From Marisediminitalea lipolytica (lineage in GTDB: Bacteria > Pseudomonadota > Gammaproteobacteria > Enterobacterales > Alteromonadaceae), in contig NZ_MJIC01000011.1 of NCBI RefSeq assembly GCF_001758465.1, positions 50,082-114,081 on the forward strand: 64,000 nt of DNA. The letters are read 5' to 3'. Position numbers and translations under genes: made by a program. How positions within the stretch are numbered: position 1 is the first letter of the stretch; each line of letters begins with the position of its first letter. Under the pieces are notes generated by a model. That model made no database searches. It worked only from the letters and a program-made list of their open reading frames with translations, and had not been told where the DNA came from. This document shows positions 28,988-38,302 of the stretch, one piece after another.

Positions 28988-29518
28988 CTATCCGCGTCGT
29001 TTGCGACGATGCTGCTTAGAATGATGATGCTGATGCTTAGTCGGCGTGGTAATTACCGTGCCGGCAAACTCTTTCATCACCCGACGATAAACGTCACGTT
29101 TAAACGACACCACGTTTCGTACCGGGTACCAGTAGCTTACCCAACGCCAGTCATCAAATTCGGGATGACCGGATTTAAGTACATCCACATCTTTGTCATG
29201 GCAATCCAGTTGCAACAAAAACCATTTCTGTTTTTGTCCGATACAAACCGGATTACTGCCTTGCCTTATTAACCGTTTGGGCAGTTTGTATCGCACCCAG
29301 TTACGGGTCACACTCAGAATACTGACATCTTTCGGCGTCAGTCCTACTTCTTCGTGCAATTCACGGTACATTGCCTGCTCTACAGTTTCCCCTTCATCTA
29401 TTCCGCCTTGGGGAAACTGCCATGAATGTTGGCCATAACGTCTTGCCCAAAATACTTGTCCGATTTTGTTGCAAATCACTATGCCCACATTCGCACGGAA
29501 TCCATCGGTATCTATCAC
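28988..29518 (-). CDS. rppH: RNA pyrophosphohydrolase
   Basis: Nudix hydrolase that removes pyrophosphate from the 5' end of mRNAs and so opens them to RNase E decay. The Nudix box is intact (starting [20 protein letters not shown], about residues 37-56, then VGL). N-terminal [17 protein letters not shown] is typical of RppH, and at 176 residues it has the same length as the E. coli enzyme. The C-terminus is basic and His-rich ([16 protein letters not shown]). First gene of the rppH-ptsP-tauE-lgt-thyA run, divergent from mutH. Confidence 0.96.
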   Translation of the reverse strand: MIDTDGFRANVGIVICNKIGQVFWARRYGQHSWQFPQGGIDEGETVEQAMYRELHEEVGLTPKDVSILSVTRNWVRYKLPKRLIRQGSNPVCIGQKQKWFLLQLDCHDKDVDVLKSGHPEFDDWRWVSYWYPVRNVVSFKRDVYRRVMKEFAGTVITTPTKHQHHHSKQHRRKRRG

Positions 29519-29632
29519 TCAGACTCCCGGGCACTTTATATTATTCTGTGCTAGCATTCTTTCACAAACCTTTGTGCATGCAAAGTATTTATCACATATG
29601 TTTAACCTAATTGCAGTTAAGGGATTTAAGGT

Positions 29633-30310
29633 TTGCAAGTACCAACCTCAGCACCTCAGGATTTAGCCGAACTGGAAAGCCGCGCTCAGGCTATTGCAGG
29701 CTTTAGTCTGGGCGAGCTGGCCGCGTTGGCTAGTATTGCTATTCCTGCCGATTTTAAGCGGCACAAAGGCTGGACCGGTCAACTGATTGAAACCTGGCTT
29801 GGCGCAACCGCGGGTTCCAAACCCCAACAGGACTTTCCGGAACTGGGGGTCGAACTGAAAACCCTGCCCATCAATCAGTACGGCCAGCCACTGGAAACTA
29901 CCTATGTGTGTTATGCGCCGTTAAAACTGCCGCCTCTCAGTAGCTGGGAAACCAGTAACGTGAAAAACAAATTACAATGCGTGCTTTGGGTTCCGGTAGA
30001 AGGTGAGCGACAAATTCCGGTGGCAGAACGTCGCATAGCCACGCCGTTTTTGTGGCAACCAAGTCCGGCCCAGGAAGCCATGCTTAAGCAGGACTGGGAG
30101 GAACTCACCGAACTGATTGCACTGGGTCAGGTAGAGTCTGTTACTGCACGCCATGGTGAAGTAATGCAGCTTCGCCCCAAGGCTGCCAGCGGTCAGGTGT
30201 TAACCGATGCGCTGGACGCACAGGGCAACCGGATTCAAACCCGCCCCCGCGGCTTTTACCTGCGGAAACAGTTTACTGGTTTCATCCTTGAGTCACATTT
30301 CGCCCGGTAG
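29633..30310 (+). CDS. mutH: DNA mismatch repair endonuclease MutH
   Basis: Nicks the unmethylated strand at hemimethylated GATC sites in MutS-MutL-directed repair. Catalytic D-x6-E-x-K is present in DFPELGVELK (about residues 64-73), and KGWTGQLIETWLGA and KLQCVLWVPVEG are also family blocks. Length 225 residues against 229 in E. coli. The start is TTG 29633 with TAAGG just upstream; no ATG fits the conserved N-terminus. Its presence implies Dam-directed mismatch repair, so a dam gene is expected elsewhere. Divergent from rppH. Confidence 0.94.
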   Translation: MQVPTSAPQDLAELESRAQAIAGFSLGELAALASIAIPADFKRHKGWTGQLIETWLGATAGSKPQQDFPELGVELKTLPINQYGQPLETTYVCYAPLKLPPLSSWETSNVKNKLQCVLWVPVEGERQIPVAERRIATPFLWQPSPAQEAMLKQDWEELTELIALGQVESVTARHGEVMQLRPKAASGQVLTDALDAQGNRIQTRPRGFYLRKQFTGFILESHFAR

Positions 30311-30332
30311 TAGCCCGGCTGAAAAATTCGCT

Positions 30333-30346
30333 TTGACCTAAATCAA
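30333..30346 (+). promoter_or_regulatory. FNR/ANR-type box upstream of the ferredoxin gene
   Basis: TTGACCTAAATCAA matches the FNR palindrome TTGAT-N4-ATCAA at nine of ten positions. Its centre lies 42 bp before the expected start site of a promoter with -10 TATAAA at 30370-30375. That is the class II activation geometry, so oxygen-responsive activation of the downstream ferredoxin gene is predicted. Confidence 0.65.
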
Positions 30347-30374
30347 GCGATGGCTGTTGTGGCTTTGCATATAA

Positions 30375-30674
<300 letters not shown>

Positions 30675-30701
30675 TTAACCGTTTGCTGGTCGCCGGAAAT
30701 C

Positions 30702-31787
30702 TTAACGGCGACTTTCCAGATAACGCAGGAAAGTCTGACTGGCAGTACCGTTAGCCCCCAACTTAAGCCGCTTGGTCACACTATCAAGTTTGGCGTCTGA
30801 TCCTAGCAATACCTGCTTCGCGTATTTCATCCGAAACTGATAAATAAACCCTCTGAAATGGGTCTTCTTAATGGCCAGTAAGGCCAGGCAGATATCACTG
30901 GCCGATAAATCAGCCCGCTCGGCAAATGTCTGCAATTTTAGCCCCAGCTCTTTATAGGCTTTTTGACTGATTACCGCGGCTTCCGCCCGCTTCAGAATAG
31001 CCTGAGCCCGGGCTTCAGACATTTTTGGCGCGTTGCTAAGCGCGTGGTGGTCGAAGGGTGATGGCGACACCTTTTGAGCACGGCTGAACTGGCTGAGTAA
31101 AATCAATAAGGTCAGGGCAATGCCCAGATGAAACCAGGCCAGCCATTGGTAAAAAGGTAACAGGCCAAACGCCACGCCAGCCACCAGCACAACCATAAAA
31201 AACGCCATGGCCACCATAAAGCCTGCGCTGCCAGCAATACCCTTAAGCTGATACATTTCGGTGTCGACGACCTGCATGGGTAATTCGTAGTGATACTGCT
31301 GGACCTGCTCAATCAGGACAATACCAATGTACAGCAACAAAAAAGAAGTGAGTAAGCCACCAGCATAAACTGACCAGTTACGGATAGGATCGCCGGTAGG
31401 TGCGAACCCGGCCCATTGCTGCCAGTCGTCTTGTAATAAAAAGAACTGGGCAACCAATAAACCTGTAAGCGTGATTAATCCGGCCCAGAATGGCCAACGC
31501 AAAAGCGCAGGCCTGCGCCATATCATCGCCATCAGATTGCGATATGCGCCCCACAGCACCAAAGGAATCCCCAGTACTGACAGCGCAGATAGCAGCACGG
31601 AAGCGCCGCCGCCCAACTGCCACAGTTCCCCCATAACCACAACAGGCCAGCACAACATCGCCAGCAAAAAGCCGGGAAAGCGCCTTGTAGCAGAAGTATT
31701 ACGGTTAATTCTGAATAACAAAGTAAACCACAACAGGGTTAATATACCGGCGCTCCATATAGGTATCATCTGCTGTGTACTCATCAT
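30702..31787 (-). CDS. Membrane-embedded AraC-like protein
   Basis: Protein of 361 residues. The N-terminal two thirds is hydrophobic, with about seven membrane segments (residues 9-240). The cytoplasmic C-terminal 100 residues resemble an AraC/XylS helix-turn-helix domain: LQTFAERADLSASDICLAL in the first helix-turn-helix position, FIYQFRMKYAKQVLLGSDAK as the linker helix, and VTKRLKLGANGTASQTFLRYL in the second. This 7-helix plus AraC layout suggests a one-component regulator that senses at the membrane. The HTH is divergent, so DNA binding is inference. It is 22 bp downstream of the CYTH-CHAD gene on the same strand. Confidence 0.65.
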   Translation of the reverse strand: MMSTQQMIPIWSAGILTLLWFTLLFRINRNTSATRRFPGFLLAMLCWPVVVMGELWQLGGGASVLLSALSVLGIPLVLWGAYRNLMAMIWRRPALLRWPFWAGLITLTGLLVAQFFLLQDDWQQWAGFAPTGDPIRNWSVYAGGLLTSFLLLYIGIVLIEQVQQYHYELPMQVVDTEMYQLKGIAGSAGFMVAMAFFMVVLVAGVAFGLLPFYQWLAWFHLGIALTLLILLSQFSRAQKVSPSPFDHHALSNAPKMSEARAQAILKRAEAAVISQKAYKELGLKLQTFAERADLSASDICLALLAIKKTHFRGFIYQFRMKYAKQVLLGSDAKLDSVTKRLKLGANGTASQTFLRYLESRR

Positions 31788-31809
31788 TTATTCCTGCCGC
31801 AAAGTACTG

Positions 31810-33315
31810 TTACCAGTAAACTTCTCCTGTCATGGCAACCTCACGACTTCGTTCCATAACGTGTAATAAGCTATGGGTTTTCTCGTGTACCCACTCAAGC
31901 AGTTCCTGCTGTTCTGCCAGTTCCGCATCAAAAATTGACTTTTTCAGTAATAACAGCGCATTTAATTCATCTATGCCGACCAGAATATCCAGCCAGGGCG
32001 CTCTGAATTTACCGCGACTGCCTTCAAATCGGTCAGCCAGTAAAAACCCGTTAAATAGGGTTTGGCGCAGCAGCATTTCTACCGAGGTATAGTTAGACGC
32101 ATACATTCTGCGTTGCATCGGCATGGTTTGCTGAATGGTCTGCCACCCCTGTGATAACCACCCTTTGGCGTGTTCCATGAGCGGCATATCATAGCCTTTG
32201 GCTGCTTCTCGCCAGGGCTTGGAGTGTAAGATTTCAGCCAGGGCTAACTTGAGTTTAGAGGGCTCAGCCTGGAACAGCTTATTTTGTGGGTTGTGGGCCT
32301 GAATGAGACCCGCCTGACGTCCCTGCAAATAACTCAGTAACGCCGGATAACGGGATAACTTCTTGTTAAACAGGCTTTTCTTTGACAGCAGCAGGCGCAA
32401 GCTCTGAAGGTCATCCTGCCACAACCAGCTGTCTGCATAGGCCATTAACTGCTTGTGTAAGGTTAGCAATGCAGGACACTGTAAAACCGGTAAGTACAGC
32501 GATACCGTTTGCAGCAACATGCGTACTGCCCGGGTTATCTCGGTAAGCATTTTGGTTGCACCGGTTTCAAAATACAGATGTTCGTGTCGTTGCCAGTGCC
32601 GCAGGCCGCATTCCAGTGCCCGGCAAAATGCTTCTTCGGTCGAAATATTGTCCTGTAAGGGTAAAAAGTCAGGCAATGCCTGGATCTTATGTGGCACCCC
32701 ATGGAGCAACTGATAGCCCTGTGCCGCTTTAGAAGTATCACTCAGGCGTGCAGGTACGGTCTCGGTTAACCGGTTAGCTAATTCGAACATACGGCTAAGT
32801 TCACCGTCCTTTAATTCCAGTTCAATTTCGCAAATGGGGGATTCGAGTTGCTGCGCTTCGACCTTGCCATTATCGAATACCAGTTCAATTTTGGCATCCG
32901 GATAATGGATATCGAAAATAGTCCGGTTAAAATGCGTACCAAACTGTTTTTCCAACTGATTATTCAGTTTCTCGGCGCTGTACCCTTGTGGCCACTCAAC
33001 GCCGTTAAATAAGGTTAAGTCCGGCTCCGGCCCGTTTATATCAACGTTGAACTCCAGCCGTTGATGCAGCCCGCCGCGGATCTGCCCGCTGGTTTTTACC
33101 GTCTGCTCAAACTGACCATTAGCACCACGAACGCGCATACCAATCTTGTGCTGCTGGAACAGATGTTCTGTGGTGTCATAATAATCATTTATAAGGTCGA
33201 TATGGCCGTTTTCGTGAACGGCGACCTGTTGCGACGATAAAGCAGTAAACAGGGTATTTTTGAGTGCTGGCAAGGGATCCTCGCGCAACACAAATTTAAT
33301 TTCCGTTTCCGACAT
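31810..33315 (-). CDS. ygiF: CYTH-CHAD inorganic triphosphatase (YgiF-like)
   Basis: N-terminal CYTH tunnel-fold domain with the ExExK signature at residues 3-7 (ETEIK), followed by a CHAD helical domain from about residue 220, rich in conserved His and Arg. E. coli YgiF (433 residues) hydrolyses inorganic triphosphate; CHAD domains bind polyphosphate. Here the protein has 501 residues. It is divergent from a YgiM-like gene, and the membrane AraC-like gene follows 22 bp downstream, probably in the same transcript. Role in tripolyphosphate clearance is by family. Confidence 0.88.
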   Translation of the reverse strand: MSETEIKFVLREDPLPALKNTLFTALSSQQVAVHENGHIDLINDYYDTTEHLFQQHKIGMRVRGANGQFEQTVKTSGQIRGGLHQRLEFNVDINGPEPDLTLFNGVEWPQGYSAEKLNNQLEKQFGTHFNRTIFDIHYPDAKIELVFDNGKVEAQQLESPICEIELELKDGELSRMFELANRLTETVPARLSDTSKAAQGYQLLHGVPHKIQALPDFLPLQDNISTEEAFCRALECGLRHWQRHEHLYFETGATKMLTEITRAVRMLLQTVSLYLPVLQCPALLTLHKQLMAYADSWLWQDDLQSLRLLLSKKSLFNKKLSRYPALLSYLQGRQAGLIQAHNPQNKLFQAEPSKLKLALAEILHSKPWREAAKGYDMPLMEHAKGWLSQGWQTIQQTMPMQRRMYASNYTSVEMLLRQTLFNGFLLADRFEGSRGKFRAPWLDILVGIDELNALLLLKKSIFDAELAEQQELLEWVHEKTHSLLHVMERSREVAMTGEVYW

Positions 33316-33503
33316 GGAAAGTCGTACTCTTCAGCAATAGCGGGATATTGCGGCTACATTACCTGTCGGACGTAAAATTAGCAATAGCAGCACCCGGTTA
33401 ACCTTTTCCAACCGTGAAAACACCTTAGCCTGCCGCGAAGCGCTTGCCTTTAGTGATGCCAGCCCCTAACATCAGAGCATAATTTTACGTTGTAGAGACA
33501 TTC

Positions 33504-34106
33504 ATGCGTTTGCTTACTTTTCTGGTTGGTCTGATGGTGGTCGGCCTGCCTGTTTTCGCTCAGGAAACTTCTGATAGTTCAGCTGCCACTGCTGATCACT
33601 ATATTGCAGATAACCTGTTCATCTATATGCACTCAGGGCCTGGGCGCAATTACCGTATTCTGGGCTCGGTTGAAGCCGGACTGCCGGTTGCAGTACTGGA
33701 GACGAACACTGAGAAAGGCTTTACCGAAATCAGGGACCCGGACGGTCGTGAAGGCTGGGTCGAGAGCCAGTATCTGATAGACACGATTTCCCGTCGCACA
33801 CAGCTCCCCCTATTGAGTCAGCGTCTGGCTGACAGCGAGCAACAGCTAAACCGCGCGCAAAGCCGCACTGCTGCGCTGAATAAAGAGCTGGCTCAGGTAA
33901 AACAGCAGAATACTCAGTTGCAAGCGGAGCTGAATCAGGCTCAGCAAAGCGTTACCGCCTTGCAGCAACAGGTGGGCGATCAGGATGCGCAGGAGCGTTA
34001 CCGCATGTTTAGCTATGGCGGTATCGTGGCGGGTGCCGGTGTAATTCTGGGTATTATCGTTACCTTTATCCCCAAACGCCGGCGCCGCAACGACAACTGG
34101 ATGTAA
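33504..34106 (+). CDS. YgiM-like SH3 domain membrane protein (TIGR04211)
   Basis: Protein of 200 residues with a cleavable-looking signal (MRLLTFLVGLMVVGLPVFAQ), then a bacterial SH3 domain (DNLFIYMHSGPGRNYRILGS to GREGWVESQYL, residues 31-94). A glutamine-rich coiled coil (110-158), one membrane segment (about 170-190) and a basic tail PKRRRRNDNWM follow. This is the YgiM/TIGR04211 layout; function is unknown, envelope-associated. Divergent from ygiF. In E. coli ygiM and ygiF are likewise near each other. Confidence 0.85.
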   Translation: MRLLTFLVGLMVVGLPVFAQETSDSSAATADHYIADNLFIYMHSGPGRNYRILGSVEAGLPVAVLETNTEKGFTEIRDPDGREGWVESQYLIDTISRRTQLPLLSQRLADSEQQLNRAQSRTAALNKELAQVKQQNTQLQAELNQAQQSVTALQQQVGDQDAQERYRMFSYGGIVAGAGVILGIIVTFIPKRRRRNDNWM

Positions 34107-34136
34107 CCCCTTCAGCTCACCGCTGACACGCACGCA

Positions 34137-34165
34137 AAAAAAAGGGCCTGTTTAAGGGCCCTTTT
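34137..34165 (-). terminator. Bidirectional terminator between ygiM-like gene and putA
   Basis: The stem AAAGGGCC/GGCCCTTT (34141-34148 with 34157-34164) lies between two convergent genes. Read on the minus strand it ends in eight T, so it is strongest for putA. It also has four T on the plus strand. Confidence 0.85.
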
Positions 34166-34178
34166 GCTCGATTACCGT

Positions 34179-37100
34179 TTATTCATCATCATCGACCATT
34201 GTCATCAGCGATGTATTTCCGCCGGAAGCGGTAGTATCAATACTGATGGTTTTCTCGGTGACCAGACGCTGGATCAATTTATCATTATACTCTGCCGTAA
34301 TGACTGGCAGGATAGCGCCCTGACGATCGGCCAGCATCGCGGTGATATGCGCGGTACGGTCAGTGTTACTGTCTACCACGACACCAGCAAGTTGTTCATC
34401 CATCAGTAATCCGTCAAGATGACCGAGCTTGGCAACCTGGAACACACCGTCCGGCGCACCAACAGCCTTGAATTTCTCTTCTACTGCCAGCGCTTCTTCG
34501 TAGAACAAATCAGAAACCACTGACACCACACAGTTACCGGTGGCCAGCGCGGTTACCACCGACAACATCCAGTATTCAAAGGCCACTTCTTTGTCGGCAA
34601 AACAAACCAGCACGCCCCGGGGTTCCAGATACAGTTTATTGGATTCGCCCGTTGGTCCTGGTAGCACGGTGGGTTTGGCCAGCTTTTTATCAATACTGAT
34701 CAACTGCGACCGAGCCGACGCCAGCGTACGGTTAAGGTCATCAGCCAATTCTTCAACAATATCCACATTTGCCAGCTTCGCCAGCAGTTGACGAACTTTA
34801 GAGATACGCTCATGCAGTGGCGTGTGACGCCATACTTCTTCTGTTTGCGTGGCCTTGCGCATAATTGCGTCGGCTTCGGCATGCTGTGCCTCACTGCCCG
34901 ACAGCGCATTATCGATACTGTCCTGCTCGGCCAGAATCGTCGGTTTCGGCGTGGCTTTCTCCATCATCAGGCGCGGCAGATAATTTGGTCCGCCCGCTTT
35001 AGGGCCGGTACCAGATAAGCCACGACCACCAAAGGGCTGAACGCCAACAATGGCCCCAATCATGTTGCGGTTAATGTAAACGTTGCCGACCTTACAGCGA
35101 GCAGCCAGCTCATAAGCCCGCTCTTCGATACGGGTGTGGATGCCCATAGTCAGGCCAAAGCCGGTGTCGTTGATTTGTTTTAACACGTTTTCCAGGTTTT
35201 TACCTTTAAAGCGAACGACATGCACCACCGGACCAAATACCTCACGTTTCAGCACACTCAGGTCGCTGATTTCGTAAAGCGTTGGCGGGAAGAAAGTGCC
35301 ATTTTGCGCGCTCGATGGCAGCTCCAGCTGATACAGTAATTTGCCGTTTTCTTTCATATACTCGGCATGCTCCTGCAACGAAGACAGCGCTTTTTGGTCA
35401 ATCACCGGGCCAACATCGGTACTTAACCACGCCGGATCATCAATGGTGAGTTCCTGTATGGCGCCGCTTAGCATTTTGATCAGATCGTCGGCAATATCTT
35501 CCTGTACAAACAGTACTCTTAATGCTGAACAACGCTGACCTGCGCTTTGGAAACCAGAGTGAATCACATCGTCGACCACCTGTTCAGGCAATGCCGTCGA
35601 GTCAACAATCATACAGTTCTGCCCGCCGGTTTCGGCGATAAGCGGAACCTGTTCACCGCCTCGTTGGGCGAGAGTTTTCGAAATGAGCGAGCCGGTTTGG
35701 GTCGAGCCGGTAAACATCACCGCTTTAATCCGCTCGTCGGGCAGCAATACGTTACCCACATCAGCGCCTTTGGCTACCACCAGCTGCAATGCGTTTTCCG
35801 GCAGACCTACCGAGCGCATCATCTGTACCGCTCGCTGAGCTATCAGACTGGTTTGCTCTGCAGGCTTGGCCACCACGGTATTGCCGGTTACGAGCGCCGC
35901 CACAACCTGGCCCAGGAAGATGGCCAGCGGGAAGTTCCAGGGACTGATACACAGCACTACGCCGCGAGGAACCAGACGTTCATCCTGACCAAGCTCTACC
36001 CCTCTGGCAGCATAGTAGCGACAAAAATCGACCGCTTCGCGCACCTCATCAATGGAATCCTGAGCCACCTTACCGGCCTCTCTGATACAGATAGCAATAA
36101 GCTCATCCATATGGCGTTCCAGCGCGTCAGCAAACTGGTTTAGCAACATTGAGCGCTCACTCATAGAGCGTTCAGACCATTCCTTAAAGCCAGCGTCTGC
36201 ATTGTCAAGCGCCTGTTTGATGGCCGCTTCATCGGCATAGTGATGGTAACCCACTATGTCATCCTGATTTGCCGGGTTGCGCACGGCAACCGCGCCCTCA
36301 GGTAAATCACCGGCATTAAGCACATATTCCCGGGCCCAGCGACCCAGGTTGTACTTAAGTGTGTTAACCGTGTTCAGATCTGACAGGTCCAGGCCTTTTG
36401 AGTTAACGCGCTCAGGCGCGTAAAGCTCAGAAGCCTTGCTAATTTGTTTGTTGTAGCGATAAGTCAGCCGCTGGGTCAGTTCGACCGGGTCTTCCAGCAA
36501 CGCCTCTACCGGCTTACTGTCATCCACAATGGCGTTAACAAACGAAGAGTTAGCGCCATTTTCCAACAGTCGACGAACCAGGTAGGCCAGCAGGTCTTCA
36601 TGAACGCCAACCGGCGCGTACACACGGCACTGAATTTGTTCTTCGGTTACCACCTGATCGTACAGGGTATCGCCCATACCGTGCAGACACTGGAATTCGA
36701 AACCTTGTTTGTCATCACCGGCAAGTTCAACAATAACCGAAGCCGTGTAAGCATTATGCGTAGCGAACTGCGGATAAATGGTGTCCCGGTAGGCCAGCAG
36801 ACGGTTGGCACAGGCGTGATAACTTACGTCGGTCGATGATTTACGGGTAAACACCGGATAGGCATCAATCCCCGCGGTTTGGGTCAGCTTGATCTCGGTA
36901 TCCCAGTAGGCACCTTTTACCAGACGCACCATCATTTTGCGCCCCACATCTGTGGTGAGCTCACGTAACCATTCGATGACATGGATAGCGCGTTTTTGGT
37001 AAGCCTGTATCGCCAGGCCAAATCCTTCCCAGCCATCCAGCTCCGGATCACGAAACACCGCTTCAATAATATCCAGCGAGGTTTCCAAACGATCAGCCTC

Positions 37101-37979
37101 TTCGGCATCAACGGTCAGACCGATATCGTATTCCTTGGCCATCAGACACAGGGCTTTGAGTCTGGCTGGTAGTTCATTCATCACCCTTTCGTAATGGGAA
37201 AATTCGTAGCGTGAGTGAATGGCAGACAGCTTGACCGAAATACCAGGCGATTTACGCGGCCCTTTACCTGCTGCGGCCTTACCAATGACCTTTATTGCCT
37301 TTACGTAAGAGTCGTAGTAACGGTCAGCATCTGCCGCAGTACGTGCCCCTTCGCCGAGCATGTCATAGGAGTAAACGTAACCCTTTTTCTCTTTTTCCTG
37401 GGCACGCTCAACGGCATCTTCAATGCTTTCGCCCATAACAAACTGGCGTCCCATCACCCGCATGGCAATATTCATAGCCCGGCGGATAACCGGTTCACCA
37501 AGGCGGCCGATGGTTTTCTTTAACAGGCCAAACTGCTCGCTTTTACGCTTATCGGCGTAGTTCACCATGTTACCGGTGAACAACAGGCCCCAGGACGAGG
37601 CGTTAACAAACAGGGATTCACTGTTACCTAAATGCGGCGTCCACTGCCCTTTGGATAATTTGTCCCGAATAAGTTCATCCTGGGTCGCTTTATCCGGCAC
37701 CCTCAGCAATGCTTCTGCCAGACACATCAGCACCACACCTTCTGATGTAGACAGCGAATATTCGTTTAACAGGGCGTCGACACCACCATGACCTTCCTGT
37801 TCGCGACGAATTTTCAGCACCATGCGTCGCGCTCTCTCCCATGCCCGGCTGCGGGCGAGCGGGTTAACTTCGGCAATTGGCAGAATCTGGTCGACCGCGT
37901 CCGTTTCCGGAATACGATAGTAATCTCGAATTAACTGGCGGATCGGGCTGGTAGTAGTAAACGTGGTCTTAGTTAACAT
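34179..37979 (-). CDS. putA: Bifunctional proline dehydrogenase / P5C dehydrogenase PutA
   Basis: Oxidises proline to glutamate in two steps. The proline dehydrogenase barrel (FAD) occupies about 140-500 with RLVKGAYWDTEIK. The aldehyde dehydrogenase domain (NAD) is about 560-1010 with LIAETGGQNCMIVD (general base Glu) and GQRCSALRVLF (nucleophile Cys). A C-terminal extra domain resembling the dehydrogenase fold completes 1266 residues. The N-terminus (MLTKTTFTTTSPIRQLIRDYY) lacks the ribbon-helix-helix DNA-binding domain of E. coli PutA, so it should not repress itself. A good AGGGG ribosome-binding site precedes ATG 37979. Inner face of the membrane. Confidence 0.95.
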   Translation of the reverse strand: MLTKTTFTTTSPIRQLIRDYYRIPETDAVDQILPIAEVNPLARSRAWERARRMVLKIRREQEGHGGVDALLNEYSLSTSEGVVLMCLAEALLRVPDKATQDELIRDKLSKGQWTPHLGNSESLFVNASSWGLLFTGNMVNYADKRKSEQFGLLKKTIGRLGEPVIRRAMNIAMRVMGRQFVMGESIEDAVERAQEKEKKGYVYSYDMLGEGARTAADADRYYDSYVKAIKVIGKAAAGKGPRKSPGISVKLSAIHSRYEFSHYERVMNELPARLKALCLMAKEYDIGLTVDAEEADRLETSLDIIEAVFRDPELDGWEGFGLAIQAYQKRAIHVIEWLRELTTDVGRKMMVRLVKGAYWDTEIKLTQTAGIDAYPVFTRKSSTDVSYHACANRLLAYRDTIYPQFATHNAYTASVIVELAGDDKQGFEFQCLHGMGDTLYDQVVTEEQIQCRVYAPVGVHEDLLAYLVRRLLENGANSSFVNAIVDDSKPVEALLEDPVELTQRLTYRYNKQISKASELYAPERVNSKGLDLSDLNTVNTLKYNLGRWAREYVLNAGDLPEGAVAVRNPANQDDIVGYHHYADEAAIKQALDNADAGFKEWSERSMSERSMLLNQFADALERHMDELIAICIREAGKVAQDSIDEVREAVDFCRYYAARGVELGQDERLVPRGVVLCISPWNFPLAIFLGQVVAALVTGNTVVAKPAEQTSLIAQRAVQMMRSVGLPENALQLVVAKGADVGNVLLPDERIKAVMFTGSTQTGSLISKTLAQRGGEQVPLIAETGGQNCMIVDSTALPEQVVDDVIHSGFQSAGQRCSALRVLFVQEDIADDLIKMLSGAIQELTIDDPAWLSTDVGPVIDQKALSSLQEHAEYMKENGKLLYQLELPSSAQNGTFFPPTLYEISDLSVLKREVFGPVVHVVRFKGKNLENVLKQINDTGFGLTMGIHTRIEERAYELAARCKVGNVYINRNMIGAIVGVQPFGGRGLSGTGPKAGGPNYLPRLMMEKATPKPTILAEQDSIDNALSGSEAQHAEADAIMRKATQTEEVWRHTPLHERISKVRQLLAKLANVDIVEELADDLNRTLASARSQLISIDKKLAKPTVLPGPTGESNKLYLEPRGVLVCFADKEVAFEYWMLSVVTALATGNCVVSVVSDLFYEEALAVEEKFKAVGAPDGVFQVAKLGHLDGLLMDEQLAGVVVDSNTDRTAHITAMLADRQGAILPVITAEYNDKLIQRLVTEKTISIDTTASGGNTSLMTMVDDDE

Positions 37980-38302
37980 TGAACCCCTTTTGTACTTTCT
38001 GTCGTATAAAATTGAAAATTATTACCGTTTTCTAACGCGGTGATGCGAATACAGATCATTGTTTTTATTATGTGTACGTTTATAAACGCTTTAGACTTTG
38101 ACGCCGTATTCTAAACAAGACGACTGCATTGGGACATTTTCCCCACCTACCCGTGAAAAGAAAGTCGGTGAACAAACGTAAGTATTTGTTGCCACAGTAA
38201 ACAGGCTTTATTAACACGTCAAGGCCGAGCAGGTGCGCTGCGTTACTGTGCGATATCTAACAGCCAGGCGCACGTAGTGACATTGATTCAAAGGAGTAAG
38301 TC
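37980..38302. other. Intergenic region between putA and TIGR03545 gene
   Basis: About 320 bp without a gene. It carries the divergent promoters of putA and the next gene. A perfect 12-bp palindrome, CGTTTATAAACG (38077-38088), is the only marked symmetry. It could be an operator for a putA regulator, but this is a guess. GGAG precedes the downstream ATG. Confidence 0.4.
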
